From assembly GCA_017536845.1 (NCBI GenBank), contig JAFWCP010000419.1:1-13464 (forward strand): 13,464 nucleotides of DNA, read 5' to 3'. Within the stretch, counting starts at the first letter, position 1. The number at the start of each line of letters is the position of its first letter. Source of the stretch: Solobacterium sp. Its GTDB lineage: Bacteria > Bacillota_I > Bacilli_A > Erysipelotrichales > Erysipelotrichaceae. A program made the position numbers and the translations under genes. The notes under the pieces are model-generated. The model was not told where the DNA came from, did not search any database, and worked only from the letters and a program-made list of their open reading frames with translations. Of this stretch, positions 7,725-13,464 are shown piece after piece.

Positions 7725-9899
7725 TTATTCCAGTTTCACCACGATCTGCGTGCCTTTGCTTACCGCCGATCCGGGAAACACACTCTGTTCTTTTACCTTG
7801 CCCTCGCCTTCAATGCGGAATTCATAGCCGCTGACGGTCCATAAGGCAATCACATCTTTTCTTGTCCAGCCGATCAGGTTCGGCATCGTAAAGCCGCTCG
7901 TATCGGTCAGAAGGAAGACCCGCTGGCCTGTCTGGACGCTGTAGCCATAGCGGGGATACTGGTCGATGACGCTGCTTCCTTCGCCCAGGACGATGATTTC
8001 CGTATCCGTATCTGCCAGCTTTTCATAGCCGTAGGCAAGCGAATGGTTGATCAGATCCGGCATGTCATAGGAATGGATCTCAATCGGGCTGACCACTTCT
8101 TCTTCACCTTCCGCAGCAGGTTCTTCGCCGCTGTCTGAGAGGCTGTAGGTCATCGCGACCTTGCGCAGGAAACTGACCTGTGCTTCCGTGTCCACGTGGG
8201 CCTTGGGATCATAATCCCCGCGGAAGGCATAGTAGACAAGCACCTTGGGGTCATCGGCAGGAAGCGCACACATGAAGGAGGTGATCGTCTTGCCTGACTC
8301 ATAGCTGCCGCCCACCGCGAATTCGGTTGTGCCGGTCTTACCCATGATCGCGCATTCGGGAATCTGATAATGCGTGGCACTGCCGTTTTCATCCATGACG
8401 GTGCGGGTCAGGATATCCTGTACCTGCGCAGCCGTCTCTGCCGTGATGGGGTGGCCCACCACCTCCGTTTCCCCCTGATAGAGCACATTGCTGGCATCAT
8501 ACGGGTCACGGATCGAATCGATGAAGTAAGGCTTCACCATCGTCCCGTCGGAGAAGATGGCGCTGTAGGCCTGCATCAGCTGCAGCATGGTTGCCGTTGA
8601 ACCCTGGCCATAGGACAGGGACAGACGGTCCGCCGCTGACGACCAGTTCAGGATGCCGTTGGCCTCCGGGATGCCGTCCGTATCCACTTCCTGAAAGAAG
8701 CCGAAACGCTTCAGGTATTCCAGATGGGTGGCGGGATTGATCATTTCATTCTGCACGGATGCTGCCACCGTGTTGAGCGACTTCATCAGGCCCAGGTCAT
8801 TTGTCACCGTGCCGTAGAAGATCCTCCGGGCGTTGTAGATGCAGCCGATCCTGGGATCGTCTTCACCTGCCCGTACGGGGTTGCCGTTTTCATCGGATGT
8901 ATAGCAGTAGACGTCACCGTTGGCCGGGGCATCGCCGTCATATTTTCCTTCGTTGATGGCCGCCGCCCAGGTAAAGGTCTTCATCGTTGACCCCGGCTCA
9001 TAAGGCAGCTGGGCGCCGATGTTGTTGAATTCGGTAATGTTCAGCAGGTTGGGATCAAAGGAAGGCGACTGCCCCCAGGCGATGATCTTGCCGGTCCTGA
9101 TTTCCATGGCCCCGCCGTAGACGGCATCGGGCGAGAAGCGCTCGACGGTCATCTGGAACGATGATTCCAGGGCTTCCTGGATGCCCTGGTCGATGGTCAA
9201 GTAGACATTGCCGCCGTTATGGGCGGAAACGACTTCCTCGCGCATGCCGGGCAGGATGTAGCCGGATTTGTCCACCTGGTAGGTGCGGCTGCCGTCGGTG
9301 CCGGTGAGGTAGGCATTCATCACTTCCTCAATGCCCATCCGGCCTGTTTCCAGGCCGGTTTCATCAGCGGTGGCATAGCCGATCAGGTTGGCTGCGAACT
9401 GCCCCAGCGGATATACCCTCAGCAGGGAGTTGGTAAACTCGATGCCGGGCAGATGGTAGCTTTCGATTTCGTCCTTCACATCCTTGGTGATGCTGCGGCC
9501 GGCCTTGCCCAGCTCGGTCTGATAGACATCCCGCTGCAGGTAGTTCAGGCAGGTTTCATAGTCGATATCAAGAATGCCGGAGAGCACTTCGGCCGTATGT
9601 TCCTTGTCCTTGACATAGGCGACCTGGCCCTTTGCCGAAGGGCGGTCAGAACTGAGAATGCATATAATGTTGTACGTCCGGTTGTCCTGGGCAATGACAT
9701 TGCCGCTGCGGTCATAGATATTCCCGCGCAGGGCAAACGTTTTCTCGGAGATCACATTCGCGTTCTGGGCGTATGGGGTCAGGTCCGTATGGGAGCGCAG
9801 ATGCACCCGGCCGACCGAGACCGCGAAGACATTGCCGACCAGCAGGGCGCCCGCAATACCCGTTACAATGGCGATATTGCGTATCTGGCTGACCGACAT
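7725..9899 (-). CDS. pbpB: Division-specific penicillin-binding protein 2B with PASTA domains
   Basis: 724-residue class B PBP, a septal D,D-transpeptidase working with FtsW and FtsL. It has a short cytoplasmic tail, one membrane anchor (about 8-28), the pedestal-domain motif LRGNIYDRSGNVIA (57-70), and a transpeptidase domain with SxxK = STMK (304-307), SxN = SLN (374-376) and KTG (521-523, GKTGTTEF). A Glu-rich linker (about 590-603) leads to two PASTA repeats starting near MPDLINHSLAYGYEKL (613) and MPNLIGWTRKDVIAL (672). All catalytic residues are present. It starts 2 bases after the ftsL stop, with AAGGAG inside the ftsL end, so translation is probably coupled. Two PASTA repeats fit PBP2B/PBP2x rather than a Gram-negative FtsI. 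Confidence 0.96.
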   Translation of the reverse strand: MSVSQIRNIAIVTGIAGALLVGNVFAVSVGRVHLRSHTDLTPYAQNANVISEKTFALRGNIYDRSGNVIAQDNRTYNIICILSSDRPSAKGQVAYVKDKEHTAEVLSGILDIDYETCLNYLQRDVYQTELGKAGRSITKDVKDEIESYHLPGIEFTNSLLRVYPLGQFAANLIGYATADETGLETGRMGIEEVMNAYLTGTDGSRTYQVDKSGYILPGMREEVVSAHNGGNVYLTIDQGIQEALESSFQMTVERFSPDAVYGGAMEIRTGKIIAWGQSPSFDPNLLNITEFNNIGAQLPYEPGSTMKTFTWAAAINEGKYDGDAPANGDVYCYTSDENGNPVRAGEDDPRIGCIYNARRIFYGTVTNDLGLMKSLNTVAASVQNEMINPATHLEYLKRFGFFQEVDTDGIPEANGILNWSSAADRLSLSYGQGSTATMLQLMQAYSAIFSDGTMVKPYFIDSIRDPYDASNVLYQGETEVVGHPITAETAAQVQDILTRTVMDENGSATHYQIPECAIMGKTGTTEFAVGGSYESGKTITSFMCALPADDPKVLVYYAFRGDYDPKAHVDTEAQVSFLRKVAMTYSLSDSGEEPAAEGEEEVVSPIEIHSYDMPDLINHSLAYGYEKLADTDTEIIVLGEGSSVIDQYPRYGYSVQTGQRVFLLTDTSGFTMPNLIGWTRKDVIALWTVSGYEFRIEGEGKVKEQSVFPGSAVSKGTQIVVKLE

Positions 9900-9901
9900 G
9901 G

Positions 9902-10226
9902 CTATTCTCCTTCACCAGCACTGCCGATGGAGATGATGTTGTTCTGGTCAACCGCCATGCCGCTGCCGGCCACAATCGCGTCAACCCGTTCACTGGCAGT
10001 CAGCTGGGCGATTTCGACCTTCATACTTTCATTCTGCCGCTCCAGGGCCGTGATCTGGCTCTGGATGGACTGGGTCTGCGTACTGAGCGAATTGTTGTAC
10101 TGCCTCAGGAACAGGCAGCTTGCAAGCCAAAGCAAAGCAGAAAAAAACAAGATGATTTCCGCCAGAGATATAAAGCTGAAAGACTTTTTATGCTTTCTTT
10201 TTCTGAGTTGTTTTTTTGGTAACCAT
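9902..10226 (-). CDS. ftsL: Cell division protein FtsL (start and body in different frames as given)
   Basis: Bitopic divisome protein that, with DivIC/FtsB, activates PBP2B-FtsW. The body encodes a basic cytoplasmic tail (KKQLRKRKHKKS), one membrane helix (FISLAEIILFFSALLWLASC and onward), and an extracytoplasmic coiled coil (SLSTQTQSIQSQ...LERQNESMKVEIAQL). It lies between rsmH and pbpB, the standard ftsL slot. The only well-placed start, the ATG at 10226 with AGGAAG nine bases upstream, opens MVTKKTTQKKKA and stops at 10188. One A fewer in the A7 run (10217-10211) would fuse MVTKK to QLRKRK and the body, giving 107 residues. Within the body frame the only standard start is a TTG at 10150, which cuts off the basic tail and half the membrane helix and has a poor ribosome binding site. 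Sequencing or assembly error, slippage, or a true mutation are all possible. The gene's identity is secure; its 5' reading is not. Confidence 0.85.
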
Positions 10227-10232
10227 ACCGCT

Positions 10233-11162
10233 TTACTTCCTTTCTATGACCCGCAGTTTCGCACTGTGTGCGCGGTTGTTTTCACTTTGTTCCTCACTTC
10301 CCGCAACAACCGGTTTCCGTGTAACCGTAAGGAAGGAGGCCTGCTCCATTTGCGTCACGCGCAGCGGCAGTCTGGGTTCCACAAATGGAGCAGAGGAATA
10401 GTCACGGAACAGGTTTTTGACGACTCTGTCTTCCAGCGAATGGAAGGTGATGACAGCCAGCCGGCCATGATGGCCAAGCAGCTGCAGAGCGTCTTTCAGG
10501 CAGTCCTCCAGGGCACCGAGCTCATCGTTGACCTCGATGCGGAGCGCCTGAAATACCTGCTTTGCCGGATGTCCTTTTTTACGAAGCTCCTTATCCGGCA
10601 GAGAAGCCTTGATCAGCTCGACCAGGCGGAAGGTTGTCGTGATGGGAGCGGCTGTGCGTTCCCGGACAATCCTGGCCGCGATCGGCCCGGCATATCGTTC
10701 TTCGCCGTAACGGCGGAAGATGTCAGTCAACTGTTCGTATGAATACGTATTGACGACTTCATACGCGTCTAATTTCTGTGAGCGGTCCATGCGCATGTCC
10801 AGCCTGGCGTCAAAGCGGTAGCTGAACCCCCGTTCAGGATCGTCAAACTGCGGCGAGCTGACGCCAAGATCCAGCATGATGCCGTCCACGCTTTCCACGC
10901 CGACGGATGCAAGATCCGCTTTCATGTTGCGGAAATCATCATGGAACAGAGTCACCCGGTCCATTTCGTCCTTCAGGACTTCACGGGATTCCTGCAGGGC
11001 TGTTTCGTCCTTGTCAAAGGCGTACAGATGGCCTCCCTGCAGTCTTTCCAGCAGCAGCCTGCTGTGGCCGCCGCGGCCGAGTGTGCCGTCCACATAGATG
11101 CCGCCGGCCTTGATATCCAGCAGATCAATTGTCTCATTCAGCAGCACACTCTTATGTTCCAT
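10233..11162 (-). CDS. rsmH: 16S rRNA (cytosine1402-N4)-methyltransferase RsmH (MraW)
   Basis: 309-residue SAM-dependent methyltransferase that modifies C1402 in the ribosomal decoding centre. SAM-binding and catalytic landmarks: DGTLGRGGHS (25-34), FDKDETAL (49-56), DLGVSSPQFDDPERGFS (98-114), HPAKQVFQALRIEVN (198-212), ITFHSLEDR (238-246) and the C-terminal RAHSAKLRVIER (297-308). Length is normal for the family. The chosen start is the ATG at 11162, which shares one base with the mraZ stop (TGATG overlap) and has GGAG eight bases upstream; a GTG one codon earlier is closer to that site and less likely. The end overlaps the ribosome binding site of ftsL. Confidence 0.97.
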   Translation of the reverse strand: MEHKSVLLNETIDLLDIKAGGIYVDGTLGRGGHSRLLLERLQGGHLYAFDKDETALQESREVLKDEMDRVTLFHDDFRNMKADLASVGVESVDGIMLDLGVSSPQFDDPERGFSYRFDARLDMRMDRSQKLDAYEVVNTYSYEQLTDIFRRYGEERYAGPIAARIVRERTAAPITTTFRLVELIKASLPDKELRKKGHPAKQVFQALRIEVNDELGALEDCLKDALQLLGHHGRLAVITFHSLEDRVVKNLFRDYSSAPFVEPRLPLRVTQMEQASFLTVTRKPVVAGSEEQSENNRAHSAKLRVIERK

Positions 11163-11593
11163 CACAAATACTCCGTCAGCGATTCCGCTACAGTATCAAA
11201 TACTTCGGAAGCCTCGTCATCATAAGACTCCCACTTCTCGAGCGGCCAGATTTCAATCCGGTCGCCGACGCCGATGACCGCACAGTTCTTGACAAAGCCG
11301 GTCTTTTCCACCAGCAGCTGGGGAAGCTGGATGCGCCCCTGGCTGTCGATCTGGCATTCCGCCGCCGATGACATCAGCTTGCGGGTGAACAGCCGTGCTT
11401 CCTTCTGCGTGTTCGGCATGTGTGATATCTTCTCTGTCAGCTCATCCCATTTCTCAAGGGAAAAGACCGCCAGACATCCGTCGAGCCATTTGCAGATCAT
11501 GAAAACGTCACCCAGACCCTCACGGAACCTGGCAGGAACGATCATTCGGTTTTTACTATCCAGGCTGTGTCTGAACTCCCCCGTGAATCTCAT
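11162..11593 (-). CDS. mraZ: Transcriptional regulator MraZ
   Basis: 143-residue DNA-binding protein made of two AbrB/SpoVT-like half-repeats: DSKNRMIVP (12-20) in the first and DSQGRIQLP (83-91) in the second, matching the DxKGR-type signatures of MraZ. MraZ forms ring oligomers that bind tandem repeats in its own promoter and control the dcw operon. Such repeats are present just upstream (11608-11643), so autoregulation is well supported. The start ATG has only a weak purine-rich stretch (GAAGTAGAG) before it, not a classic AGGAGG. It shares one base with rsmH and heads the operon. Confidence 0.97.
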   Translation of the reverse strand: MRFTGEFRHSLDSKNRMIVPARFREGLGDVFMICKWLDGCLAVFSLEKWDELTEKISHMPNTQKEARLFTRKLMSSAAECQIDSQGRIQLPQLLVEKTGFVKNCAVIGVGDRIEIWPLEKWESYDDEASEVFDTVAESLTEYL

Positions 11594-11607
11594 GTGCTCT
11601 ACTTCGT

Positions 11608-11643
11608 ACCACTTTCAACCACAATGTTACCACCGAATCACCA
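11608..11643 (-). promoter_or_regulatory. MraZ operator: four tandem TGGT boxes
   Basis: On the minus strand TGGT occurs at 11643-11640, 11632-11629, 11621-11618 and 11611-11608, with periods of 11, 11 and 10 bases, one helical turn each. The proximal copy sits in AAAGTGGTAC, which fits the AAAGTGK-type box reported for Mollicute MraZ; the others are more degenerate (GGTGGT, TGTGGT, ATGGT). The array covers the candidate -10 and expected start site, a position suited to control by MraZ. Confidence 0.75.
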
Positions 11644-11651
11644 TTTGACAA
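11624..11651 (-). promoter_or_regulatory. Candidate promoter for the mraZ-to-mraY operon
   Basis: The minus strand has -35-like TTGTCA (11651-11646) and -10-like TAACAT (11629-11624), 16 bases apart. The start would be near 11617, giving a leader of about 24 bases before the mraZ ATG. The -10 matches only four of six consensus bases, consistent with a regulated promoter; it is interleaved with the MraZ boxes. Confidence 0.5.
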
Positions 11652-11690
11652 GCCTTTTTTTGCGTGTTTTTGGGCAAAGATCATCTCACT

Positions 11691-11717
11691 TTGTGAAATA
11701 ACAATGTTATCTCACAA
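11691..11717 (-). repeat. 27-bp near-perfect palindrome upstream of mraZ
   Basis: The minus strand reads TTGTGAGATAACA, then T, then TGTTATTTCACAA. The two 13-base arms are complementary at 12 of 13 positions, with only the G/T pair mismatched. It lies 14 bases below the rpmF terminator and about 40 bases above the mraZ -35. There is no adjacent T-run, so it is not a terminator. It could be an operator for an unknown dimeric regulator or an RNA or DNA structural element. Confidence 0.8.
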
Positions 11718-11731
11718 TTTGATCAGCGTAC

Positions 11732-11754
11732 AAAAAAAGATCCGCTTCGGATCT
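11732..11754 (-). terminator. Rho-independent terminator after rpmF
   Basis: A 7-bp stem AGATCCG / CGGATCT with an AAG loop is followed on the minus strand by a run of T (11737-11732). It begins 17 bases after the rpmF stop and separates yceD-rpmF from the dcw cluster. Confidence 0.88.
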
Positions 11755-11771
11755 CTTCTTTGCAGCAGTTT

Positions 11772-11930
11772 TTAAGCCTCTCCCTGGTCTTTGCACTTCG
11801 GGCACTGATGATGCGGCTGCTTGTAGGCACCGCATTTCTTGCATCTGACCAGTGTCGGAGCAGTCAGCTTATAATGTGTTCTTCTCTTATCTCTTCTTGT
11901 ACTGGAATTTCTTCTCTGCTGAACAGCCAT
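11772..11930 (-). CDS. rpmF: 50S ribosomal protein L32
   Basis: 52-residue, strongly basic ribosomal protein of the large subunit, starting MAVQQRRNSSTRRDKRRTHY. It carries a four-cysteine zinc ribbon: C30-KK-C33 and C43-PK-C46, so this is the zinc-binding (C+) form. The ATG at 11930 is preceded by a strong GGGAGGTG site (11945-11938). It lies 15 bases after yceD, the conserved yceD-rpmF pair, and is followed by a terminator. All four cysteines are intact and the length is normal. Confidence 0.97.
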   Translation of the reverse strand: MAVQQRRNSSTRRDKRRTHYKLTAPTLVRCKKCGAYKQPHHQCPKCKDQGEA

Positions 11931-11945
11931 TGTCTTGCACCTCCC

Positions 11946-12449
11946 TTATTGTTCTTTGAATTCCATCAGCTTCGCAAGCCGGGGATCGATCTCTTCTTCC
12001 TTCATCTTCTGATATTCCGCTTCGCTGTAAACCTTCCAGCCATCGCCTTCCGGATATGCGTCCTCATCGGCATAGGTTACCTGCATGGGCGCTTCCAGCA
12101 GAATATCATCCACCACGGCTCTGTAGAGACTGATGACGTCATCCTTAACGAAACGAATCCAATCTTCATCCGGTACTTCGAATGCATAGACTTCCTGGCT
12201 GTCTGTTTCGAAAGGAACTTCGATTTCCTCGCCGGTCACCGCATCCGGCACCAGCATGGTGCCGCTGACAGTCAGGTCGACGTAGAACCGGTCATCCTCT
12301 GTGTTCAGATAGCCTGTTCCGCTGATATGAACATCCCGGACGCTGTTGATCAGGCTGGTCGCTTCAAATTCACTGTCGTCAACTGTGACATCTTCATCAA
12401 ATACAACCTGTCTGCTGCCTGCCAGCAATTCCGCTTTTGTCCACTCCAC
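11946..12449 (-). CDS. yceD: YceD/DUF177 family protein
   Basis: 167-residue acidic soluble protein of the DUF177 (YceD/YlbN) family, widely encoded before rpmF and linked in other organisms to 23S rRNA accumulation; its exact biochemical role is unsettled. It shows the family layout: N-terminal EWTKAELL, a central beta-rich segment GTMLVPDAVTGEEIEVPFET, and the family-like end DPRLAKLMEFKEQ. The cysteines common in the central segment are not seen. Start choice: an ATG at 12455 directly abuts the AGGAG, whereas the GTG at 12449 lies six bases from it and gives EWTKAELL right after the initiator, so GTG is preferred. It is the first gene after a strong promoter and is 15 bases from rpmF. Confidence 0.88.
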   Translation of the reverse strand: MEWTKAELLAGSRQVVFDEDVTVDDSEFEATSLINSVRDVHISGTGYLNTEDDRFYVDLTVSGTMLVPDAVTGEEIEVPFETDSQEVYAFEVPDEDWIRFVKDDVISLYRAVVDDILLEAPMQVTYADEDAYPEGDGWKVYSEAEYQKMKEEEIDPRLAKLMEFKEQ

Positions 12450-12478
12450 GTTCATCTCCTCGCTCGTTAACGCTGTAT

Positions 12479-12506
12479 ATTATACCAAACGACATATTAA
12501 AGTCAA
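12479..12506 (-). promoter_or_regulatory. Strong promoter for yceD-rpmF
   Basis: The minus strand has TTGACT (12506-12501), a 16-base spacer, and TATAAT (12484-12479) preceded by TGG, which forms an extended -10. It lies wholly in the 78-base gap between the hydrolase and yceD. The expected start is near 12472, about 23 bases from the yceD GTG. This is the best sigma-A-type promoter in the window, fitting a ribosomal protein gene. Confidence 0.85.
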
Positions 12507-12527
12507 CTTAAGAAATGCGCGTTTGTT

Positions 12528-13391
12528 TTAAATTCTTCCTGTCGTAAACGCTATCACATCATTCCAGACTTCCTCTTTTCCTGTTCCCTGCAGGATTTCA
12601 TGCCGCATATGGGGATAGCCATGCCTGTTGATCCAGGTATAACCCGCCTTCCGCAGCGCTTTGATGCTGGCATCTATGCCTTTGTCATAGCCGGCACACG
12701 GGTCTTCCTTGCCATAGAGGAACAGGATCGGCAGGCGGCTGTTTTCCGCCTTGTAATCCGTCCGGTGCATGTCCTTGAGCCCGTACAGCAGGTCATAATA
12801 GCCACGCGGCGTAAAGGGAATGCCGCAGGCAGGGTCTTCAATGAAAGCATCGACATCTTCTTCGTTAAAGGACAGCCAGTCACTTGGCGTCCGGGCGTTT
12901 TCCACCGCCTTGCTGTAGGAAGACATGGCAATCCGATCCAGCATCTGCCGGCCCTTCTCCCCCTTGCCTTCAAGCGCCCTGCAGAGAACCTTCCCCACGC
13001 CTGCAGCCGGGTTGTAGAACGGCGCTCCGGTTAAGATGCAGCCGGCAATTTCCGTATTGTGGTCACGCAGCCAGCTGCGGACGATCATGGAGCCCATGGA
13101 ATGGGCGATAACGTATACCGGCTCCCCCAGTTCTTTTTTTGCCAGGGCGACATGCTCGCTCAGCGCATCCACCAGCGTCTGCCAGCCGTCTTTTTCCCCG
13201 AACCATCCGTATTCTTCTTTCGCAAGACCTTCGCCATGCCCGGGCAGGTCGAAAGTCACAACCGAGACACCTCTTTCGCTGAGATACTGCGCGAAGGCAG
13301 CATAACGACCGCGGTGCTCCTGCATGCCATGCACGACAACCAGCACGGCTTTCTGCGGTACTGCTCTGAAAATACTTACTCTTTCACTCAT
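12528..13391 (-). CDS. Alpha/beta hydrolase, monoacylglycerol lipase / lysophospholipase-like
   Basis: 287-residue serine hydrolase of the Hydrolase_4 (monoglyceride lipase-like) group. It has the oxyanion segment HGMQEHRGRY (21-30), FDLPGHGEG (48-56), nucleophile elbow AHSMG with Ser98, the acid Asp230 in YGKEDPCAG, and catalytic His264 in MRHEIL. No signal peptide is visible, so it is probably cytoplasmic. The likely substrate is a monoacyl lipid ester, but this cannot be fixed from sequence. The start chosen is the ATG at 13391 (MSERVSIF), which has AAGGA seven bases upstream; an in-frame ATG at 13418 lies inside an inverted repeat with no ribosome binding site. It appears to be its own transcription unit, upstream of the yceD promoter; no clear terminator was seen after it. 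Confidence 0.9.
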   Translation of the reverse strand: MSERVSIFRAVPQKAVLVVVHGMQEHRGRYAAFAQYLSERGVSVVTFDLPGHGEGLAKEEYGWFGEKDGWQTLVDALSEHVALAKKELGEPVYVIAHSMGSMIVRSWLRDHNTEIAGCILTGAPFYNPAAGVGKVLCRALEGKGEKGRQMLDRIAMSSYSKAVENARTPSDWLSFNEEDVDAFIEDPACGIPFTPRGYYDLLYGLKDMHRTDYKAENSRLPILFLYGKEDPCAGYDKGIDASIKALRKAGYTWINRHGYPHMRHEILQGTGKEEVWNDVIAFTTGRI

Positions 13392-13410
13392 AACGTTTTC
13401 CTTTTTGCTT

Positions 13411-13435
13411 TCCGGCATTGTATCATAATGCCGGA
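13411..13435. repeat. Inverted repeat upstream of the hydrolase gene
   Basis: A perfect 9-bp inverted repeat, TCCGGCATT / AATGCCGGA with a seven-base centre, lies 20 bases upstream of the hydrolase start. The minus-strand centre contains TATGAT, a five-of-six match to a -10 hexamer, with no good -35. There is no T-run after it on the minus strand, so it is not a terminator for upstream genes. An operator overlapping a promoter or a leader hairpin are possible. Confidence 0.6.
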
Positions 13436-13464
13436 GGAAAACACATATGAAATCCTGTGGAATC

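Noticed and set aside
10188..10226. 12-codon ORF MVTKKTTQKKKA as a deliberate leader peptide for ftsL
   Set aside because: Possible, but the fit of MVTKK to the basic FtsL tail after a one-base change, and the half-missing membrane helix if TTG is used, make a frame break the simpler reading.
9219..10742. Long plus-strand open frame of about 500 codons across pbpB, ftsL and rsmH
   Set aside because: It is antisense to three clearly recognised genes, has no recognisable domains, and reflects the codon bias of the minus-strand genes. Other plus-strand frames (such as 3824-4939 and 5522-6313) were rejected for the same reason.
11645..11650. Perfect TTGACA on the plus strand upstream of mraZ
   Set aside because: No acceptable -10 lies 15-19 bases downstream, and there is no plus-strand gene for it to serve.
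13391..13418. ATG at 13418 as the hydrolase start
   Set aside because: No ribosome binding site precedes it and it lies in an inverted repeat; the in-frame ATG at 13391 has AAGGA at proper spacing.
1..13464. Mobile elements, CRISPR arrays, tRNA or rRNA genes, toxin-antitoxin or defence systems
   Set aside because: No repeats arrays, transposase motifs, tRNA-like folds or defence-gene signatures were seen; the window is densely packed with housekeeping genes.

Overview
This window is a compact, entirely co-directional stretch of a Gram-positive (Bacillota) chromosome. All genes lie on the minus strand, so transcription runs from high to low coordinates. The gene order combines three neighbourhoods that are linked in low-GC Gram-positives: yceD-rpmF, a reduced division and cell-wall (dcw) cluster headed by mraZ, and the secDF-recJ-apt block. 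Fused SecDF, a PASTA-type PBP2B, an FtsL followed directly by the transpeptidase and mraY, and a ComN-like protein all point to Bacilli or Erysipelotrichia. I lean to an Erysipelotrichaceae-like bacterium with fairly high GC, but that is an inference from style, not a marker-gene result.

Layout in transcription order: an alpha/beta hydrolase of the monoacylglycerol-lipase type (13391-12528); a strong promoter, then yceD (DUF177) and rpmF (ribosomal protein L32), closed by a terminator at 11754-11732; a 138-base control region containing a near-perfect 27-bp palindrome, a promoter and a four-copy MraZ-box array; then mraZ, rsmH, ftsL, pbpB and mraY, tightly packed and closed by a terminator at 6733-6707. 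Next comes comN-secDF with its own extended -10 promoter and a strong terminator (4001-3973). The tail is a HAD phosphatase, a divergent MurD-type ligase, recJ, and the 5' part of apt, which has its own promoter and runs off the window's left edge.

Functionally the window covers peptidoglycan precursor and septum synthesis (MraY, PBP2B, FtsL, MurD-like ligase, RsmH, MraZ), protein export (SecDF), ribosome and rRNA-linked functions (L32, YceD), and DNA repair and purine salvage (RecJ, Apt). No mobile elements, CRISPR arrays, tRNAs or rRNAs were seen. There is no gene-free stretch above 300 bases; the largest gaps (11594-11771, 6601-6754, 3182-3283) are described in the features.

I do not see a wholly new system. 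The observations most worth checking are: an ftsL whose only good start codon is out of frame with its body by one base at an A7 run; a clear MraZ operator with a separate palindrome upstream; a SecDF whose SecF half lacks both the conserved membrane Asp and Arg; a MurD-type ligase with non-canonical motifs placed outside the dcw cluster; and a MraY whose conserved HHH motif reads HYA.
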